Source of the DNA: an uncultured Lachnospiraceae bacterium
GTDB lineage: Bacteria > Bacillota > Clostridia > Lachnospirales > Lachnospiraceae
Assembly: GCA_910578845.1 (NCBI GenBank)
Contig: CAJTSL010000027.1
Span: 1-48,106, forward strand
DNA length: 48,106 nucleotides
Reading direction: 5' to 3'
Shown: positions 33,126-42,530 of the stretch, in pieces
Layout: each line of letters starts with the position of its first letter
How positions within the stretch are numbered: the first letter of the stretch is position 1
Position numbers and translations under genes: made by a program
The notes under the pieces: generated by a model
What the model saw: only the letters and a program-made list of their open reading frames with translations
What the model was told of the DNA's origin: nothing
Databases searched by the model: none

Positions 33126-33178
33126 AATAATATAAAACGTGATGGATATGTAATAAATAATATGAAAAGTGATGGATA
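33126..33178 (+). repeat. 30-bp tandem duplication covering the mutY start
   Basis: Bases 33126-33148 and 33156-33178 are direct repeats with two mismatches at a 30-base step. Each contains AAxGTGATGGATA; the first copy runs into a stop (ATGGATATGTAA) and the second is the mutY start. Confidence 0.7.
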
Positions 33179-34257
33179 CTATAATTAGGACAGATATTTC
33201 TTTGTTAAAAAGTTTAGAAAAGCCTTTGCTTGCATGGTATGATAAAGGGAGAAGGATTCTGCCGTGGCGCGAGGAGCCTACTCCGTATCATGTATGGATT
33301 TCGGAGATCATGTTGCAACAGACAAGGGTGGAAGCGGTAAAACCTTATTATGACAGGTTTATCAAAGAGCTGCCGGACGTTCCCGATTTGGCGCGGGTAG
33401 AAGAGGAGAAGCTTCTGAAACTTTGGGAAGGCCTTGGATATTATAACCGTGCCAGGAATTTGAAACGTACGGCAGAGATCGTTGTTGCAGATCATGGCGG
33501 GAAGATGCCTGGCGCCTATGATGAACTGGTCAAGTTGCCCGGCATTGGCAGTTATACGGCGGGCGCCATAGCTTCTATTGCTTTTGGGCAGGCATATCCG
33601 GCGGTAGATGGCAATGTTTTACGGATTTTATCAAGGCTTAAGCTGGATGAGAGGGATATTCTGGATGCCAGAGTCAAAAAGGCAGTGGAATCAGAACTGT
33701 CCCAAGTGATGCCGCAGGCTAGGCCAGGGGATTTCAATCAAGCATTAATGGAACTTGGCGCAGTAGTCTGTATTCCTAACGGCATGGCAAAATGCAGCCA
33801 ATGCCCTCTTGTTACATTATGTGCAGCAGCCTCCACGGGCAGGGTGGCGGAATTCCCGAAGAAGAAGCCTAAGAAACCGCGGAGCATTGAGAAGAAAACC
33901 ATACTCGTGATCCGGGATGAGGATAAGGTGGCTTTGCGTAAGCGTAGCGCAAGAGGCCTTTTAGCAGGAATGTATGAATTCCCGGCTATGGACGGGACAC
34001 AGACGGCGGAGCGTGTGATCGCTTATTTGAAAGAGATGGGCGTAGCGCCGCTCAAGATAGAGGAGATGCCGTCTTCGAAGCATATTTTTACCCACAAAGA
34101 ATGGCATATGACAGGGTTCTATATCCGAATTGATGAACTGGAGCGGATGAAACCAAGTGGGGAATTGCTTTTCGTGACGCCACAGCAAATGAAAGAGGCA
34201 TATCCTATTCCTTCTGCATTTGCTGCTTATATAGAATATGCGGATAGGCTGTATTAG
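33172..34257 (+). CDS. mutY: A/G-specific adenine DNA glycosylase
   Basis: MutY removes adenine mispaired with 8-oxoguanine. ILPWREEPTPYHVWISEIMLQQTRVEAV (catalytic Glu in the TRVEAV segment), the helix-hairpin-helix LPGIGSYTAGAIASIAF followed by AVDGNVLRIL (catalytic Asp), and the iron-sulphur pattern C-x6-C-x2-C-x5-C (CIPNGMAKCSQCPLVTLC) are all present. The C-terminal NUDIX-like domain recognises oxoG. It has 361 residues, full length. ATG 33172 (or GTG 33169) has no strong ribosome binding site, and the start lies in a tandem duplication, so expression may be low. Confidence 0.95.
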   Translation: MDTIIRTDISLLKSLEKPLLAWYDKGRRILPWREEPTPYHVWISEIMLQQTRVEAVKPYYDRFIKELPDVPDLARVEEEKLLKLWEGLGYYNRARNLKRTAEIVVADHGGKMPGAYDELVKLPGIGSYTAGAIASIAFGQAYPAVDGNVLRILSRLKLDERDILDARVKKAVESELSQVMPQARPGDFNQALMELGAVVCIPNGMAKCSQCPLVTLCAAASTGRVAEFPKKKPKKPRSIEKKTILVIRDEDKVALRKRSARGLLAGMYEFPAMDGTQTAERVIAYLKEMGVAPLKIEEMPSSKHIFTHKEWHMTGFYIRIDELERMKPSGELLFVTPQQMKEAYPIPSAFAAYIEYADRLY

Positions 34258-34296
34258 GGATACAAGACAATCGGAACAGAGGAGACGAAGGAGAAT

Positions 34297-35322
34297 ATGA
34301 AACTTTTATCAATAGCAGTTCCCTGCTACAATTCAGAAGCATATATGCGCAAATGCATAGAATCACTGCTTGTAGGTGGCGAGGATGTAGAAATATTGGT
34401 AGTAGACGATGGCTCTACGGATAGGACAGGAGAGATTGCTGATGAATATGAGGCGATATATCCTAATATCGTGAAGGCGATCCATCAGACGAACGGTGGA
34501 CATGGCGCGGCAGTCAATGCGGGGCTTGCGCAGGCGAAAGGCTTGTATTTTAAGGTCGTAGACAGTGATGACTGGGTCAAGGAGAGCGCTTATCAGGAAA
34601 TATTGCTGACATTGCATGAGCTGACAGGTGGAGATACCGTATTAGACATGATGATTAGCAATTTCGTTTACGAGAAAGAAGGAGAAAAGCGGCATAAGGT
34701 GATGCGGTATCATCATGCCTTGCCAAAGGATAGAGTCTTTACATGGGAGGAAGTGAAACATTTCCGTAAAGGACAGTATATTCTGATGCATTCTGTCATC
34801 TTTCGGACGAAGCTGTTAAAAGAGTGCGGGCTGAAATTGCCTGAGCATACGTTTTATGTAGATAATGTTTATGTGTTTGAGCCATTGCCGTATGTGAAGA
34901 CCATGTACTATCTGGATGTCAATTTTTACCGGTACTATATCGGCAGAGAAGGCCAGTCCGTCAATGAACAGGTCATGATTTCCCGGATTGACCAGCAGAT
35001 TCGTGTCAATGAAATCATGTTAGATTATCTGGTGGAGAAAAAAGCGGAAATATATAAACAGCGTAAGATGCGTATCTATATGATCAATTATTTGGAGATT
35101 ATTACTGTGATTTCTTCGATTTTGTTGATCCGTTCCGGTACGGAAGAAAGCCTAGCGAAGAAAAAGGCGCTCTGGGAGAATATTAAAAAGAAAGATATTT
35201 TGCTCTATATCAGGCTCCGGTATGGCATCATGGGAAATTCCATGAATTTACCGGGGAAAGGAGGAAGGAAAATATCTGTAGAAGGTTACAAGATATGCAG
35301 AAGGTTTTTCAAGTTTAATTAG
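34297..35322 (+). CDS. Family 2 glycosyltransferase
   Basis: A GT2/GT-A enzyme that transfers a sugar from a nucleotide sugar, probably to a cell-surface glycan or lipid. LLSIAVPCYNSEAYMRKCIESLL, ILVVDDGSTDRTGEIADEY, GGHGAAVNAGLAQAKGLYFKVVDSDDW (metal-binding DSDD) are the family motifs. The C-terminal 120 residues have a hydrophobic stretch (IMNYLEIITVISSILLIRS-like MINYLEIITVISSILL) rather than clear transmembrane helices. GGAGACGAAGGAG precedes the ATG. It ends at a bidirectional terminator. Confidence 0.93.
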   Translation: MKLLSIAVPCYNSEAYMRKCIESLLVGGEDVEILVVDDGSTDRTGEIADEYEAIYPNIVKAIHQTNGGHGAAVNAGLAQAKGLYFKVVDSDDWVKESAYQEILLTLHELTGGDTVLDMMISNFVYEKEGEKRHKVMRYHHALPKDRVFTWEEVKHFRKGQYILMHSVIFRTKLLKECGLKLPEHTFYVDNVYVFEPLPYVKTMYYLDVNFYRYYIGREGQSVNEQVMISRIDQQIRVNEIMLDYLVEKKAEIYKQRKMRIYMINYLEIITVISSILLIRSGTEESLAKKKALWENIKKKDILLYIRLRYGIMGNSMNLPGKGGRKISVEGYKICRRFFKFN

Positions 35323-35343
35323 CTCTAAACGACATAAAAAAAG

Positions 35344-35373
35344 GGGGTCAGAGAGCGGCTGACCCCGGTTTTC
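35344..35373. terminator. Bidirectional terminator between convergent genes
   Basis: GGGGTCAG (35344-35351) pairs with CTGACCCC (35359-35366). TTTTC follows on the plus side and a run of As (35336-35342) serves as the T-tract for the minus side. The minus-strand PAP2-like gene's stop codon lies inside the hairpin. Confidence 0.88.
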
Positions 35374-36040
35374 TTTTCTTCTTATTATCATAATTATGTT
35401 TCAGGTTCAGTATCAAATCATAACGATACACAATCAAGTACATTATCGTAGCCATAATCAGCGCTGTCATAACATCGAATAAGGAATGCTGTTTGATCAA
35501 CACGGTTGACATAATGATGGAGACGCATAAGATGAGCGATGCAATCCGTATGCCTTTATGATTTTCAAAATGTTTGCTTTTAGCGATAGCAAAATGGCAG
35601 CCAAGGGAATTATATACGTGAATGCTTGGCCATAAATTGGTAGGCGTGTCTGCACGATATAAATAGGATACCAGTGTCGTAAAAATATTGTCTCTTGGCA
35701 TGACATATGGCCTTAAATGATGTCCGTTCGGCGCAATGGTCGATACCAGTAAGAAGATGGTCATCCCCGTGAAAAGAAATGTACAGCTTTTAAAATAATC
35801 ATCTTTATCTTTCAAAAAGAAAAAAGCGATTGTAGCCGCAACATAAATAAACCACAATAAATAAGGAACAACGAATACCTCGCAGAATGGGATATAGTCA
35901 TCTAGCGCGACATGAATGACCTGATAATGCTTTACGGTGCGCTCTAAATGCCCAAACCATACGAGATAGATGACGAAATAAATAATAAGCGGAATTGCAT
36001 GCCTATATTGCTGAAAGTATTTTTTAGCTGTGAGTGCCAT
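35348..36040 (-). CDS. PAP2-superfamily membrane protein
   Basis: A 230-residue protein with about six membrane helices. The phosphatase signature is partly kept: RPYVMPRDN near residues 112-120, PSIHVYNS (in place of PSGH) near 138-145, and KQHSLFDV near 185-192 (the H-x3-D of the third motif). PSxH variants are typical of the inositolphosphotransferase/Aur1-like branch of PAP2 proteins in Firmicutes, which act on lipid phosphates. The lipid kinase gene lies upstream on the same strand after a gap of 238 bases. Confidence 0.85.
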   Translation of the reverse strand: MALTAKKYFQQYRHAIPLIIYFVIYLVWFGHLERTVKHYQVIHVALDDYIPFCEVFVVPYLLWFIYVAATIAFFFLKDKDDYFKSCTFLFTGMTIFLLVSTIAPNGHHLRPYVMPRDNIFTTLVSYLYRADTPTNLWPSIHVYNSLGCHFAIAKSKHFENHKGIRIASLILCVSIIMSTVLIKQHSLFDVMTALIMATIMYLIVYRYDLILNLKHNYDNKKKRKPGSAAL

Positions 36041-36278
36041 GATTTGAATCCCCCATTTTGCCCCCGGTTTTGGAAAATCACCGAAAGCGGAATATATTCC
36101 GGAAAAATATATTCCCTGTCTTTAAAAACATTGATTAATATTTTCTAACATAGCAAAAGTGATAATATATGTTGAATCATATCTTAGCAGAATATGAAAA
36201 AAAGTCAAAATCATTTTTATATAAATTTTTTTCTTTTTTTGCCGAAAAAATATCAAAAATGTGCAAAGACGCGGTAAA
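36041..36278. other. A/T-rich intergenic region
   Basis: The 238 bases between the PAP2-like and lipid kinase genes are A/T-rich with a long T-rich run at 36200-36240. I see no gene. The palindromic GGAATATATTCC near 36090-36101 and a second AATATATTCC at 36106-36115 are the only structure. Confidence 0.4.
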
Positions 36279-37199
36279 TTATAGCAGAAAGTTAATTTTA
36301 TGCTTCTCACAGGATAAATATATGTGATCCGATTGGAAAGATACCTCGCCATCGGTATGTACCCAGAGGGGAGCGGAAGTCTTTATTTCAACCTGGGATG
36401 CGCGGTAATGCTGAATATGCGGGAAAATAAAGTGCTTGCCCCAAAAAGCCGTAGGCAGGGCGAATAGGATGAAAAGTTTTGGCAGGTTGCCGACAAAGCA
36501 TAGGTCCAAAAGACCATCGCTTGCATTAGCAGTGGGACAGAAGCGGAAGCCGCCGCCTTCATATTGTCTTATCATAGAAGCAATAAAAAGGAAACGGTCT
36601 ACATGGATCGCAGGCCCTCCGTCTAAATATAATTCGCATGATATTGGCTTTGCTACAACTAATTGTTTGAGCGCTATGCCAAGATAAGTCAGCTTCCCCA
36701 GTTTCAATTTGTTTAAGATATCTTTGATGCGGGAAGAAAGCGCTTCTTCACATACGGCAGCGTCAAAGCCAATACCGCTGCTGACAGCAAAATAGCGTTG
36801 CTGATTCTTATTGTGACCGTAGGATAGGGTACCAAGATCTGCTTTATGGGAGACGCCGCTTAAGATCATTTCCAATATTTTCACCGGATCTTTGCTTAGG
36901 CGCATATCTCTAGCCAGATCATTGCTCGAACCGGTTGGGATGTATCCGATACTGGCTTTCTCTAAATCGCATATGCCTTGGAGCGCTTCGTTGACAGTGC
37001 CGTCGCCGCCTAGAAGGATCAGGTTCGCATCAGGCACGGTTTCCGTGATCTGCCTTGTGAGCTTGGCAATATCGCCTTTGCCTTTGGATATCATGGCTTG
37101 ATATGGGATTTTCTTCTCTAACAGCAATGGCTCTAGTTTCTGCCAGATATGTAGCCCTCTTCCGGACTTGGAGGCTGGATTAATGATAATGTAGTACAT
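36279..37199 (-). CDS. Diacylglycerol kinase/YegS-like lipid kinase
   Basis: The 306-residue protein matches the DAGK catalytic family: YYIIINPASKSGRG at the N-terminus, ILLGGDGTVNEALQGI near residues 61-76 (GGDGT nucleotide loop), IGYIPTGSSNDLARD near 85-99, and a C-terminal SDGLLDLCFV...HTDGEV. Members phosphorylate diacylglycerol, undecaprenol or sphingosine-type lipids; which applies here is not evident. ATG 37199 follows AAAGGA with good spacing. Confidence 0.93.
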   Translation of the reverse strand: MYYIIINPASKSGRGLHIWQKLEPLLLEKKIPYQAMISKGKGDIAKLTRQITETVPDANLILLGGDGTVNEALQGICDLEKASIGYIPTGSSNDLARDMRLSKDPVKILEMILSGVSHKADLGTLSYGHNKNQQRYFAVSSGIGFDAAVCEEALSSRIKDILNKLKLGKLTYLGIALKQLVVAKPISCELYLDGGPAIHVDRFLFIASMIRQYEGGGFRFCPTANASDGLLDLCFVGNLPKLFILFALPTAFWGKHFIFPHIQHYRASQVEIKTSAPLWVHTDGEVSFQSDHIYLSCEKHKINFLL

Positions 37200-37414
37200 A
37201 GGCAATTCCTTTATCTTATTGTTTATACTATGGATGTCATATCCATGCTGTGCTTTCTTCTTATTCCTATTTGCTGATCAGCATCATAATATGGCCTATA
37301 AGAGCGCATAACTTATCAGTATAGTATCAGTGTCGCATAGCTTTTACCGTACAGCATAGTTTATCGTTAATAGTATAACATGGTTTGGCATTTACGGAAA
37401 GTAGTAATAAGATG

Positions 37415-37444
37415 TTGCGTCCTAAAGCATCCTTGTGATATACT
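37415..37444 (+). promoter_or_regulatory. glyA promoter
   Basis: TTGCGT (37415-37420) and TATACT (37439-37444) are 18 bases apart, 56 bases before glyA. The rest of the 300-base gap 37200-37499 shows several TATACT or TATAGT words but no gene, T-box or other recognised leader. Confidence 0.6.
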
Positions 37445-37499
37445 TACACTGGTTTTTTGTAAGAACAACAGAATAAAATATAGAAAGGCAGGAACAGGA

Positions 37500-38738
37500 A
37501 TGTATTCATTAGACGAAGTAAAGGCGGTAGATCCGGAAATAGCACAGGCAATTGTCGCAGAACAAGAGAGACAGAATTCTCATATTGAGCTGATTGCATC
37601 GGAGAACTGGGTAAGCAAAGCAGTAATGGCGGCAATGGGCAGCCCGCTTACCAATAAATATGCAGAAGGCTATTCGGGGAAAAGATATTATGGCGGCTGC
37701 GAATGCGTTGATGTGGTGGAGAACCTTGCGATTGAAAGGGCAAAAGAACTGTTTGGCTGTGAATATGTCAATGTACAGCCACATTCCGGGGCACAGGCAA
37801 ATATGGCGGTATTTTTTGCCGTAATGGAACCGGGAGACACTTTCATGGGCATGAACCTGGACCATGGCGGACATCTCTCTCATGGCTCACCGGTGAATAT
37901 GTCGGGCAAATATTTCAATTGCGTGCCTTACGGCGTTAATGACGAAGGATTCCTTGATTATGATAAAGTAAGGGAAATTGCATTGGAATGCAAGCCTAAA
38001 ATGATCGTAGCGGGCGCGTCCGCATATGCAAGGACATTGGATTTTAAACGCTTTAGGGAGATTGCCGATGAGGTAGGAGCTGTCCTGATGGTGGATATCG
38101 CACATATTGCAGGGCTTGTAGCGGCAGGCCTGCATCCAAGTCCGATTCCGTATGCGCATGTGACGACTACGACAACACATAAGACGCTTCGCGGGCCTCG
38201 TGGCGGTATGATTATGTCTTCGAAAGAAGTTGCGGACAAGTACAACTTTAATAAAGCGATTTTCCCTGGCATCCAGGGCGGCCCACTGATGCATGTCATC
38301 GCAGCCAAGGCTGTCTGCTTCAAAGAAGCGCTGTCCCCGGCCTTTAAAGCGTATCAGCAGGGCGTTATTGACAACGCACAGGCGCTTTGTAAGGCATTAC
38401 TGGCAAGAGACATTAAGATTGTATCCGGTGGGACGGACAACCATCTGATGTTAGTAGATTTGACTAATTATGACTTAACAGGAAAAGCCGTGGAAAAATT
38501 ATTGGATGAGGCGCATATCACGGCGAATAAGAATACCATTCCGAACGACCCGAAATCTCCGTTTGTGACAAGCGGGATCAGGCTCGGGACACCTGCGGCA
38601 ACGTCCCGTGGCTTAAAGGCCGAAGATATGGAGCAGGTTGCGGAAGCGATTGCAACAGTCGTGAAAGAAGGCGAAGCGGGAATTGATAAAGCACGTGCGA
38701 TTATCAAAGAACTAACGGATAAGTATCCGCTGGACTAA
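37500..38738 (+). CDS. glyA: Serine hydroxymethyltransferase
   Basis: GlyA converts serine and tetrahydrofolate to glycine and methylene-THF. HIELIASENWVSKAV, TNKYAEGYSGKRYYGGCECVD, VNVQPHSGAQANMAV and VTTTTHKTLRGPRGG (PLP lysine in THKT) are diagnostic. It has 412 residues from ATG 37500, behind AAAGGCAGGAACAGGA; an open frame extends upstream to 37380 but has no family similarity. It heads a run of genes of threonine/glycine metabolism (glyA-hom-apgM-lysC). Confidence 0.97.
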   Translation: MYSLDEVKAVDPEIAQAIVAEQERQNSHIELIASENWVSKAVMAAMGSPLTNKYAEGYSGKRYYGGCECVDVVENLAIERAKELFGCEYVNVQPHSGAQANMAVFFAVMEPGDTFMGMNLDHGGHLSHGSPVNMSGKYFNCVPYGVNDEGFLDYDKVREIALECKPKMIVAGASAYARTLDFKRFREIADEVGAVLMVDIAHIAGLVAAGLHPSPIPYAHVTTTTTHKTLRGPRGGMIMSSKEVADKYNFNKAIFPGIQGGPLMHVIAAKAVCFKEALSPAFKAYQQGVIDNAQALCKALLARDIKIVSGGTDNHLMLVDLTNYDLTGKAVEKLLDEAHITANKNTIPNDPKSPFVTSGIRLGTPAATSRGLKAEDMEQVAEAIATVVKEGEAGIDKARAIIKELTDKYPLD

Positions 38739-38765
38739 GGAGAGAAAGAGAGGACTGATAGGGCA

Positions 38766-39971
38766 ATGATTCAAGTAGCAGTTTTAGGTTACGGTACGGT
38801 AGGAAGCGGTGTCGTAGAAGTAATTGAGACTAATAAAGCAGATATCAATAAGAAAGCGGGAGAGGAACTAAATGTAAAGTATATTCTGGACTTAAGGGAC
38901 TTTCCGGGAGACCCTTACGAGGATAAAGTAGTCCATGATTTCAATGTGATATTACAGGATCCTGATGTTTCCGTTATATGTGAGACAATGGGGGGCATTA
39001 AGCCGGCTTATGATTTTTCCAGACAGGCGCTGCTTGCAGGGAAAAGTGTCTGCACGTCCAATAAGGAATTGGTCGCGCTTCATGGAGCGGAACTGATTGA
39101 ACTTGCAAAGGAGAATCATTGCAACTATCTCTTTGAGGCGAGCGTAGGCGGGGGCATTCCGATCATCCGTCCGCTAAACTATTCCCTGACCGCGGAGAAA
39201 ATTGATTCGATTACCGGGATTTTGAATGGCACGACAAATTATATTTTGACAAAGATGGACAAAGAAGGCGCGGATTTCGCCGATGTGTTGAAGGAAGCGC
39301 AGGATAACGGTTATGCGGAACGCAACCCGGAAGCAGATATAGAAGGACATGATGCCTGTAGGAAGATTGCGATTCTTTCTTCCCTGATGAAAGGGGAAAA
39401 TGTCAATTACGAAGATATTTACACAGAAGGCATTACGAAGATCACCAGAGAAGATTTCAGATATGCGAAAAAGATGGGCCGTTCTGTGAAGCTGCTTGCC
39501 ATGAGCAGGGACACGGAGGACGGGTTCTTTGCAATGGTAGCGCCGTTCCTTATCCCCAAGGAGCATCCGCTCTATAGTGTAAATGATGTTTTCAATGCTG
39601 TATATGTACATGGCAATATGTTGGGCGATTCCATGTATTATGGACGCGGCGCCGGTAAGCTGCCAACAGCAAGCGCAGTAGTCTCAGATATTGTGGACTG
39701 TGCAAGGCATCCGGGCAAGACCATAATGTGCTTCTGGGATAACGCACAAGTTAAAATAACAGATACCGCGAATGCAAAGCGCAGGTTTTTCGTCCGGGTA
39801 GACGAAGGGAAGAAAGAGGCGGCTATACAGGCATTTGGCGCGGTTGAAGAGGTTGGCGCAGATATTACGGGAGAATATGCTTTTATCACGAATGTGATGA
39901 CGGAGAAGGCATTCGAGGAGAAAGTTACCGAGATTGGCGGTGTCATCAATAGGATTCGGATGGAAGGATAA
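38766..39971 (+). CDS. hom: Homoserine dehydrogenase
   Basis: Hom reduces aspartate semialdehyde to homoserine. QVAVLGYGTVGSGVVEVI is the NAD(P)-binding loop; ASVGGGIPIIRPL, GILNGTTNYILTKM, EAQDNGYAERNPEADIEGHDACRKIAIL and GRGAGKLPTASAVVSDI are family signatures. The last 75 residues are an ACT domain (FFVRVDEGKKEAAIQAFG...), a likely site of threonine feedback. It has 401 residues. It follows glyA by 27 bases and precedes apgM by 13. Confidence 0.96.
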   Translation: MIQVAVLGYGTVGSGVVEVIETNKADINKKAGEELNVKYILDLRDFPGDPYEDKVVHDFNVILQDPDVSVICETMGGIKPAYDFSRQALLAGKSVCTSNKELVALHGAELIELAKENHCNYLFEASVGGGIPIIRPLNYSLTAEKIDSITGILNGTTNYILTKMDKEGADFADVLKEAQDNGYAERNPEADIEGHDACRKIAILSSLMKGENVNYEDIYTEGITKITREDFRYAKKMGRSVKLLAMSRDTEDGFFAMVAPFLIPKEHPLYSVNDVFNAVYVHGNMLGDSMYYGRGAGKLPTASAVVSDIVDCARHPGKTIMCFWDNAQVKITDTANAKRRFFVRVDEGKKEAAIQAFGAVEEVGADITGEYAFITNVMTEKAFEEKVTEIGGVINRIRMEG

Positions 39972-39984
39972 AAGGAGCACGCAT

Positions 39985-41193
39985 ATGGATAGGAAGTATA
40001 TTATAGTTTTAGGGGACGGTATGGCAGATGAGCCGATAGAGAGCCTGGGAGGCAAGACGCCGCTTGCTTATGCGAAGACGCCTGCAATGGATGAGCTGAG
40101 CGGGAAATCTGAAATCGGCATGGTGCATACGATTCCAGAGGGAATGAAACCTGGCTCGGATACGGCGAACCTCTCCGTCTTAGGATACGACCCTAAGAAG
40201 TATTATTCCGGACGCTCTCCGCTAGAGGCGCTGAGCATCGGCGTCCCGATGAAAGATACGGATATTGCCTTGCGCTGTAATATCGTCACGATTTCTGAAG
40301 ACGATGTGCCTTTTGAAGAGAAGACGATCATCGACCACAGCTCTGGTGAAATCAGTACGGAAGATTGTAGTGTCCTATTGGATGCGGTGAGAAATGAACT
40401 GGAGAATGAGACGTACCAATTCTATGTAGGAACTAGTTACAGGCATTGCCTGATCTGGGATAAGGGAGAGGTCGTGGAGCTTGTGCCGCCTCATGATATA
40501 CTGACGAAGACAATCGGCCAATATCTTCCGCAGGATGATATTTTGCGCGGGATGATGAAGAAAAGCTATGATATCCTGAGAAACCATCCGCTTAATGTTG
40601 AGAGGAAGAAACAGGGACTGCATCCTGCAAACTGCTGCTGGTTCTGGGGAGCAGGGACGAGGCCATCTTTGTCGTCTTTTGAAAAAAAGACAGGGAAAAA
40701 GGGCATGATGGTATCCGCTGTCGATTTATTAAAAGGAATTGCCGTTGGCGCGGGCATGGGTGTTGCACATGTGGAAGGCGCGAACGGAGGGCTCCATACC
40801 AATTATGCTGGCAAGGTGCAGGCGGCGCTTACAGCGCTTTTACAGGACGGCTATGATTTCGCTTATATCCATCTGGAAGCGCCGGATGAGATGGGACATC
40901 AAGGAAGCACAGAGCGCAAGATAGAAGCTATTGAATATCTCGATGGCAAAGTGGTTGCGCCTTTGACGGAAACGTTAGACAAGGAGGGCGTGCCTTATCG
41001 TATGTTGATATTACCGGATCATCCTACTCCTGTAAGGGTCAGGACACATACGTCGGAGAGCGTGCCGTATTTGCTCTACGACAGTGAGTGCCAGTTGGAT
41101 AAGGCATGGAAATATAATGAAGAAGAAGGCGCTGCAAGTGGGAACTATTATGCAGCCGGGCATACACTGATAGACCATTTATTTGAAAAATAG
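39985..41193 (+). CDS. apgM: aPGAM-family protein, probable homoserine kinase
   Basis: The 402-residue protein belongs to the cofactor-independent phosphoglycerate mutase family of archaeal type: IIVLGDGMADEPIESLGGKTPL (metal-binding Asp), GMKPGSDTANLSVLGYDP (likely nucleophile Ser), WFWGAGTRPSL, VHLEAPDEMGHQG-like IHLEAPDEMGHQG and ILPDHPTP. In Clostridia and Bacteroidetes such genes sit among threonine genes and have been predicted to replace ThrB. Its place between hom and lysC with 13- and 14-base gaps fits that role better than glycolysis. ATG 39985 follows AAAAGGAGC. Confidence 0.88.
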   Translation: MDRKYIIVLGDGMADEPIESLGGKTPLAYAKTPAMDELSGKSEIGMVHTIPEGMKPGSDTANLSVLGYDPKKYYSGRSPLEALSIGVPMKDTDIALRCNIVTISEDDVPFEEKTIIDHSSGEISTEDCSVLLDAVRNELENETYQFYVGTSYRHCLIWDKGEVVELVPPHDILTKTIGQYLPQDDILRGMMKKSYDILRNHPLNVERKKQGLHPANCCWFWGAGTRPSLSSFEKKTGKKGMMVSAVDLLKGIAVGAGMGVAHVEGANGGLHTNYAGKVQAALTALLQDGYDFAYIHLEAPDEMGHQGSTERKIEAIEYLDGKVVAPLTETLDKEGVPYRMLILPDHPTPVRVRTHTSESVPYLLYDSECQLDKAWKYNEEEGAASGNYYAAGHTLIDHLFEK

Positions 41194-41207
41194 GAGAGGG
41201 TGGGGAA

Positions 41208-42527
41208 ATGAGAAAAGTTGTGAAATTTGGCGGAAGCTCTCTTGCCAGCGCGGAACAATTTAGGAAAGTCGGAGAAATCATACATGCAGACCAAGAACGT
41301 AGATTTGTCGTTCCTTCCGCACCAGGGAAAAGAGATGCGGATGATACAAAAGTAACGGATATGTTGTATGCCTGCTATGATCTGGCGGTAGAAGGAAAAG
41401 AATTTAAAGAACAGTTAAAGGAAATCAAAGAAAGATATCAGGAAATCATCAATGGGCTTTCCCTGGATATTTCCCTGGAAGAAGAATTTAAAACTATCGG
41501 AAAGAATTTCAAAGATAAAATAAGCAGAGATTATGCGGCATCTAGAGGAGAATATTTAAACGGCATTATTATGGCGGCTTATTTGGGATTCGAGTTTGTA
41601 GATGCAGCGACAGTCATTAGGTTTGATGAAAAAGGCGAGTTTGATGCGAACGTGACAAACGAGCTTATGCGTGAACGGCTAAATGCTTTGGATGCAGCGG
41701 TGATCCCAGGCTTCTATGGTGCATTTGCAGATGGGACAGTCAAGACATTTTCCCGCGGCGGCTCCGATATTACGGGCTCTATCGTAGCAAGGGCAGTAAA
41801 AGCAGATGTTTATGAGAACTGGACGGATGTATCGGGGTTCCTCGTAGCGGATCCGCGCATCATATATAAGCCGGAAACGATTGAGACAATTACTTATAAA
41901 GAACTGCGCGAGCTTGCTTATATGGGGGCGAGCGTGTTACATGAAGACGCTATTTTCCCAGTCAGGAGCGAGGGCATCCCGATCAATATCAGGAATACGA
42001 ATGCCCCGGAGGACAAAGGCACTTGGATCGTGGAAAGCACTTGCCAGAAACCGAAATATGTCATCACCGGTATCGCCGGAAAGAAAGGCTTTTGTTCCGT
42101 GAACATTGAAAAAGACCAGATGAATTCGGAAATCGGCTTTGGGCGTAAAGTGTTGCAGGTATTTGAGGACAATGGCATTTCCTTTGAACATGTTCCGTCA
42201 GGTATTGATACCATGACAGTTTTCGTGCATCAGGATGAGTTTATGCACAAAGAGCAAAAGGTAGTCTCCGGTATCCATAGGCTTGCCGATCCCGATGCAA
42301 TAGATATCGAGGCTGATTTAGCGCTTGTAGCAGTCGTGGGACGTGGCATGAAGTCCACACGCGGTACGGCGGGAAGGATTTTCTCTGCGCTGGCGCATGC
42401 GAATGTCAATGTCAAAATGATTGATCAGGGGTCGAGTGAGCTGAACATTATCATCGGTGTTGCCAATGCTGATTTTGAGACGGCAATTAAGGCAATATAT
42501 GATATTTTCGTGCTTTATCAGTTGTAA
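41208..42527 (+). CDS. lysC: Aspartate kinase
   Basis: This enzyme makes aspartyl phosphate, the entry to lysine, threonine and methionine synthesis. VVKFGGSSLASAEQF is the nucleotide loop; FSRGGSDITGSIVARAV (residues about 182-198) and ENWTDVSGFLVADPRI bind substrate. Two ACT domains at the C-terminus (SVNIEKDQMNSEIGFGRKVLQVFEDNGISFEHVPSG, and AVVGRGMKSTRGTAGRIFSALAHANVNVKMI) are the allosteric part. The internal insertion KEFKEQLKEIKERYQEIINGL is typical of the monofunctional Clostridia form. RBS GAGAGGGTGGGG precedes ATG 41208. Confidence 0.96.
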   Translation: MRKVVKFGGSSLASAEQFRKVGEIIHADQERRFVVPSAPGKRDADDTKVTDMLYACYDLAVEGKEFKEQLKEIKERYQEIINGLSLDISLEEEFKTIGKNFKDKISRDYAASRGEYLNGIIMAAYLGFEFVDAATVIRFDEKGEFDANVTNELMRERLNALDAAVIPGFYGAFADGTVKTFSRGGSDITGSIVARAVKADVYENWTDVSGFLVADPRIIYKPETIETITYKELRELAYMGASVLHEDAIFPVRSEGIPINIRNTNAPEDKGTWIVESTCQKPKYVITGIAGKKGFCSVNIEKDQMNSEIGFGRKVLQVFEDNGISFEHVPSGIDTMTVFVHQDEFMHKEQKVVSGIHRLADPDAIDIEADLALVAVVGRGMKSTRGTAGRIFSALAHANVNVKMIDQGSSELNIIIGVANADFETAIKAIYDIFVLYQL

Positions 42528-42530
42528 TTC

